Assembly (NCBI RefSeq): GCF_009933255.1
Contig: NZ_MAEI01000024.1
Location: forward strand, 1-38,591
Length of the DNA stretch: 38,591 bases
Source of the DNA: Enterococcus diestrammenae
GTDB lineage: Bacteria > Bacillota > Bacilli > Lactobacillales > Enterococcaceae
Reading direction: 5' to 3'
In this document: in pieces, positions 35,072 to 38,591 of the stretch
Layout of the letters: every line of letters starts with the position of its first letter
Position numbering within the stretch: position 1 is the first letter of the stretch
Notes under the pieces: model-generated
Seen by the model: only the letters and a program-made list of their open reading frames with translations
Database searches by the model: none
Told to the model about the DNA's origin: nothing
Program-made: the position numbers and the translations under genes

Positions 35072-35224
35072 GTGTTGGTAAGCTATGGAAAGGCAAGGGA
35101 ATCTCTCGGTGAAAAAATAAAGTGAAATTTCGAATGGAGGATGTAATTTTTAAACACAATATGCGTATTTTCTTTTAGAAAACACCTTATGAATTTTAGC
35201 TAATCAAAAGAGGAGGGCATATTG

Positions 35225-35329
35225 ATGGCGTATCAAAGAATTAATTTCATCCTAAACAAAATAGACAATCCATCAGGCAGGAGGAAACCAAATGGCGAAA
35301 AAGAGATTTCTAATGAAGGCAACATCTAA
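35225..35329 (+). CDS. Small ORF (34 aa) overlapping the start of the permuted serine hydrolase
   Basis: ATG 35225 has an excellent AGGAGGG site 7 nt upstream (35211-35217) and the frame runs 34 codons (starting MAYQRINFILNKIDNPSG) to TAA 35327-35329. It is hydrophilic and basic with no recognisable domain. It overlaps the first 38 nt of the next gene in a different frame, whose own AGGAGG lies inside it. This arrangement suggests a leader peptide or translational coupling. It may also be a remnant of an older gene start. Confidence 0.4.
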   Translation: MAYQRINFILNKIDNPSGRRKPNGEKEISNEGNI

Positions 35330-36227
35330 CCATGATAAAACTTGTTCTCATGATAGTGATTTGCAGAGGGTGACTCAGCCTGTTTCACTCTCTGTAACGA
35401 CTGATGAAGCAATCGCGTCTTTTGTGCAGGCAATGAATCAAAAATGCACCCTTTTAGGCCTGACGAACACCCGTTTTACGAATGCTCATGGACTGGCAAC
35501 AAGCGGCCAGTCGACTACGGCAGCTGATTTATCAAAACTATTTCTGCAAGTTTGTGGCATTTCGGAAATTCTACGAGTCTGGGGAGCGAAATCTTACACG
35601 GTTGGCATTGGTGGGCCCCATCAGCGTTCTGTAAAAGTCGTAACGACAGTGAAAAATCCCCAGCTAGAAAAAGAGTTTGTCATTTTGGGAGGTAAATCTG
35701 GCACGCTTGTACCAGATATCTATAGTGCGGCTGTGTTACTTGAAGATCAGGACAATCAAATTTTTGCGGTGATAGTCTTGCAGTCAAATTCCACAACGCA
35801 ACGCTATCTTGATGCAGCACTTTTAGTTAAAGCCGCAAAAAAAAGACAACTTGATCCCAACTATCAGCTGCCAGTAGAGCTCCAAGCAATCGCAGGAGAA
35901 GTAGTTCAGATTACGAATCAGCCATTATTTTGGACGCATCAGGTACCTAAAAAAATGTTGAGTTTAAATGAAAAGCAAAAAATCCGTCCTGCCTCTTTGA
36001 CAAAGTTAATGACGGTTCTTTTGTTGACAGAACATGTGTCTAATTTACATGAACGATTCACGATTCAAGAGACGGATTTGGTAGGTGGAAGTGGACCGCG
36101 ACTATGGCCCGGCGATACTATGAGTTATTGGGATGCTCTTTATTTGATGATGTTACCAAGTGCAAATAACGTCGCTCAAGCCATTTCACGGGTGATAGGA
36201 GAGAAAATCCAGCTTTATGGTACCTGA
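35292..36227 (+). CDS. Serine hydrolase of the D-Ala-D-Ala carboxypeptidase (S11) fold, circularly permuted
   Basis: 311 aa. All landmarks of a penicillin-recognising S11 peptidase are present but in rotated order. The normally C-terminal part comes first: FVQAMNQKCTLLGL (44-57), TNAHGL (63-68), then the KTG-type motif GGKSGT (K135-S136-G137). A linker at about 175-215 follows. The normally N-terminal part comes last: PASLTK with nucleophile S235 and K238, then PSANN with S290-A-N292, ending 19 residues later. A normal protein runs SxxK, SxN, KTG. No signal peptide is visible, although relatives work outside the membrane. AGGAGG precedes ATG 35292, an in-frame stop at 35262 blocks any longer start, and a terminator follows. 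It may be a true permuted enzyme, or the junction fragment of a tandem duplication. Confidence 0.75.
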   Translation: MAKKRFLMKATSNHDKTCSHDSDLQRVTQPVSLSVTTDEAIASFVQAMNQKCTLLGLTNTRFTNAHGLATSGQSTTAADLSKLFLQVCGISEILRVWGAKSYTVGIGGPHQRSVKVVTTVKNPQLEKEFVILGGKSGTLVPDIYSAAVLLEDQDNQIFAVIVLQSNSTTQRYLDAALLVKAAKKRQLDPNYQLPVELQAIAGEVVQITNQPLFWTHQVPKKMLSLNEKQKIRPASLTKLMTVLLLTEHVSNLHERFTIQETDLVGGSGPRLWPGDTMSYWDALYLMMLPSANNVAQAISRVIGEKIQLYGT

Positions 36228-36252
36228 TTTGTCTGAATAGAATCCGCAGGGG

Positions 36253-36287
36253 AAACTGTCTATCTTTTTTGATAGATGGTTTTTTTA
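36253..36287 (+). terminator. Terminator after the permuted serine hydrolase gene
   Basis: AACTGTCTATC pairs with GATAGATGGTT (two G-T pairs) around TTTTTT, followed by a T-run. Confidence 0.75.
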
Positions 36288-36289
36288 GT

Positions 36290-37164
36290 GTTGATTTGAT
36301 AATGCGATATCTGGCGTAGAACACAGTCACATAGGAATTAGGGCAGCACGAAATTGCCATGATTAAGGAAGGGCTAACAAAGCGTTAACTTTTTGAAAGG
36401 GATTGAAGCCGCTGCTTGCCAAAATAGGAGAAGTAGTAATTGACGGGAAATATGTAGAGAAATTTGAAGTTAATTTATATTTTTAAAAATTGGTATAGTT
36501 AAAAATCGGGAGCTTCGTTTAAAAATACACTAATTAAAGAGAAATGATAGGAGACATTTTATTCCGATATAAAGTTATATAATAATTTGGTGCTCCAACG
36601 AATATTTTTTCGATAAACTGAGAATTCTTTCTTTTTTGATGAATAAGAAAAACAAGAGAATGGTAACATCATTCTATTGATTTTTAATTGAAATCGCCTT
36701 TGTTTAGCTATTTATTAAAATTTAATTTACTTAAAAATGCCATGCTTTTCTCTATTTATTATTTCAGATATTTCATGATTCAAGAGGAATGATAGAATGG
36801 AATTAGTAACGAAATAGGCAAAAAAAACTAATTATTTCTGATGAGTTTATTTTCAATTCGTTATTTTTGTCTGTTTTGTTATTTAAGAATGGCTAGTTTT
36901 TGATGTTTTTCTACTAATTGGTACAGTTTTTGTCTTGAGGTGGAGAAAGGGGTTGGTAACCGGTAGTGACAACTTTTCACTTAAGGGAGAACAGAGGGGA
37001 CTTGCGACAACACTACGGGAATCATTAACTAAGTAAAGGACATCGTAGTATTTAGCAAAATCTACAAGAGAGCAGCCGTTTTTCGTTTTTTAGCCCTTAT
37101 AGTGGAAACGTCCTGAATAGGAAAAGTTGCTATGTAGTGAAAGATGTTCAAAAGGAGGAAGGAA
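36290..37164. other. AT-rich region without a convincing gene
   Basis: About 870 bp with very low GC, especially 36470-36900. I find no ORF of useful length with a ribosome site, only peptides of fewer than 15 codons. TGGTATAGT at 36491-36499 fits an extended -10 and may start a transcript, but nothing identifiable follows. The last 200 bp are the presumed promoter and leader region of the surface protein gene; I could not single out a promoter there. Confidence 0.5.
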
Positions 37165-38591
37165 ATGAAAAGAAAAGATTATAAGAAGTTGTTGGCCGCC
37201 AAAAGAAGAAAACAACAAGTGGCCAAAATGGCGATCTTGGGGATGTTCGCTACCGGTGTCAGTGGCGTCGGATTAACCTCTCCGAAACTACTGAATGCAT
37301 TTGCAGCCGAGGTTGAAGTCGGAGCGCGAGCAGAAGTGACGGGTATGATCACTTATGTGGATGCATCCGGTCAGACAAAGACGATACCTGTGAAAAATAG
37401 TGGAGTAGTCACACTGTCCTCTACTTCTTCAAAACTAACGGTAAGTGTTGGTGGCGAAAAATATGTCTTAGAGGATATTACCTCACTTAATTTAGATAAT
37501 GTCTATCTTGCAAACGGGTCAGAAATTCGAGTGAATGCATTAACATCGATTACAGGTAAGAATATTACTGCAAATGGGACATTCGAGATTGATAGTTGTG
37601 CTAATTTATCAAATCTTGCTTTTAGCAATTCCACGTTTAAGGGCAAATTAACCATTGAAGATAATAAGTCTTTAAATGAAGGGACAGCAACGAATTGTAC
37701 ATTTAACGATGATGTTAAATACTATGCCAATGCTAGTTCTAGTTCTGGCGGAAGTCAGATGTTTTACAACAACTGTAAGTTCACGATTCCTGTGGATGAT
37801 AAGGAAATCTATCTTAATCATGGTTCAAGTGGGACACGTACAACCGCATGGTTTGCCGTAGATGGTGAGGTAATGGGAGTTGTACCTGGACAAGGGTATA
37901 ACGCTACACAAACCGGTAAAATTACGGTCGGTACGAAAGAATATATAGTGCCAGCAGGTGCAAAAGTTGAAATTGAAATGAGTAAAGGTGCTACTGAAAT
38001 TAAGTGGAAAAATGGAGAACCAATCAACATCAAAAAAAATGAAACAACGGACCTATCTTTTTACAATATTAATTTAGATGAAGTTGATATGAAGCATACA
38101 GATTCTTCAATCAAGTCTTTGATAATAGAGAGCTGTTACGTTGACAGAACGGCTTATATTGAAAATATGAGTAGGTTGGAGAGTATTACTATTAGTAATA
38201 CTGATTTTGATAACAATTTACACATCAAAGATTTACCTAATTTGGAAACAGTTAAGTTGGATCATAATGAAATATCGAATGATACAAAACTTCATGATTT
38301 GGACGCTTTAAAAACAGTTGAGTTTCTTAACACGAAATTTAACGATGATATTGAAGTTTTACGAGTGAAATCAGGTGCCGAGGTTCAGATTAAAAATTCT
38401 TATCTTCAGGATTATTTGAAATCAACAGCAAATATTGTTACGGGAACTGGGGATCCGGATGAAACGGACTCCGATGCGGATTCCGATGCGGATGCAGATT
38501 CCGATGCTGACGCCGACTCAGATGCTGATGCCGATGCTGACTCAGATGCTGATGCTGATGCGGATGCTGATGCTGATGCGGATGCCGACGC
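37165..38591 (+). CDS. Secreted surface protein, beta-solenoid-like repeats plus Asp-Ala/Asp-Ser stalk (partial, 3' end outside window)
   Basis: 475 codons are visible, open to the window edge with no stop. ATG 37165 has GGAGG 6 nt upstream. The N-terminus is a long signal peptide: basic region 1-21, hydrophobic 22-38, likely cleavage after AFA near residue 47. Two similar modules follow (about 50-240 and 245-430). Each starts with a beta-rich part containing GxITV/YV and continues with Asn/Leu-rich strands of about 20 residues (LTSITGKNITANGTFEID..., LPNLETVKLDHNEISN...), suggesting a beta-solenoid or leucine-rich-repeat adhesive domain. From residue 435 the sequence is pure D-A/D-S repeats, a wall-spanning stalk as in Sdr-type adhesins. 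A sortase LPxTG anchor is expected beyond the window but not seen. Confidence 0.82.
   Translation, partial: MKRKDYKKLLAAKRRKQQVAKMAILGMFATGVSGVGLTSPKLLNAFAAEVEVGARAEVTGMITYVDASGQTKTIPVKNSGVVTLSSTSSKLTVSVGGEKYVLEDITSLNLDNVYLANGSEIRVNALTSITGKNITANGTFEIDSCANLSNLAFSNSTFKGKLTIEDNKSLNEGTATNCTFNDDVKYYANASSSSGGSQMFYNNCKFTIPVDDKEIYLNHGSSGTRTTAWFAVDGEVMGVVPGQGYNATQTGKITVGTKEYIVPAGAKVEIEMSKGATEIKWKNGEPINIKKNETTDLSFYNINLDEVDMKHTDSSIKSLIIESCYVDRTAYIENMSRLESITISNTDFDNNLHIKDLPNLETVKLDHNEISNDTKLHDLDALKTVEFLNTKFNDDIEVLRVKSGAEVQIKNSYLQDYLKSTANIVTGTGDPDETDSDADSDADADSDADADSDADADADSDADADADADADADAD
38467..38591 (+). repeat. GAY-GCN/GAY-TCN hexanucleotide repeat encoding the (D-A/S)n stalk
   Basis: Continuous in-frame array of Asp codons alternating with Ala or Ser codons, running off the window end. 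The third positions vary, so the DNA repeat is imperfect although the protein repeat is nearly exact. Confidence 0.9.

Overview
The window looks like chromosomal DNA of a low-to-moderate GC lactic acid bacterium, most probably an Enterococcus. The evidence is the order ymfF-ymfH-ymfI-ymfM-pgsA-cinA-recA-rny, a Gram-positive LexA box in front of recA, strong AAGGAGG ribosome sites with frequent TTG/GTG starts, an MprF homologue, PTS-linked sugar operons and Zur-like boxes at a zinc uptake operon. I cannot assign a species from sequence alone.

Layout. (1) 1-560: mscL on the minus strand with its terminator. (2) 838-10745: a plus-strand housekeeping block. It holds two M16-like proteins and an SDR reductase (EF-P modification factors in Bacillus), a RodZ-like protein, phosphatidylglycerophosphate synthase, CinA, RecA with its SOS box, and RNase Y. 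(3) 10844-14482: a kinase-fold protein whose C-terminus is disrupted by frame changes, then mprF, which makes and flips lysyl-phosphatidylglycerol. (4) 14487-22164: a visibly AT-rich islet. It carries a LevR-type sigma-54 activator, a textbook -24/-12 promoter, a four-subunit mannose-family PTS, a cytoplasmic GH43 glycosidase and a HAD phosphatase-like protein, and it ends in a 23-bp perfect inverted repeat. (5) 22191-29070: a trehalose locus. A GntR/UTRA repressor, beta-phosphoglucomutase and a GH65 phosphorylase (minus strand) face a trehalose PTS IIBCA (plus strand), with related operators at three promoters and a cre site. (6) 29179-30797: a short UvrC-like GIY-YIG protein and an Hsp20. 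(7) 31233-35011: ispE behind a long leader with a possible attenuator, then the zinc importer adcA/adcC/adcB with Zur-like boxes. (8) 35225-36227: a 34-codon ORF overlapping a penicillin-binding-fold serine hydrolase whose motifs are in circularly permuted order. (9) 36290-37164: AT-rich DNA without a convincing gene. (10) 37165 to the end: the 5' part of a large secreted surface protein entering an Asp-Ala/Asp-Ser repeat stalk, cut by the window edge.

How the parts work together. The trehalose locus is a complete route: the PTS brings in trehalose 6-phosphate, the GH65 enzyme splits it with phosphate into beta-glucose 1-phosphate and glucose 6-phosphate, and PgmB converts the former to glucose 6-phosphate. 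The sigma-54 islet looks like a self-contained uptake-plus-hydrolysis unit for an unidentified oligosaccharide. The two most notable observations are the permuted serine hydrolase and the sigma-54/mannose-PTS/GH43/HAD unit with its repeated TTAGACAC elements.
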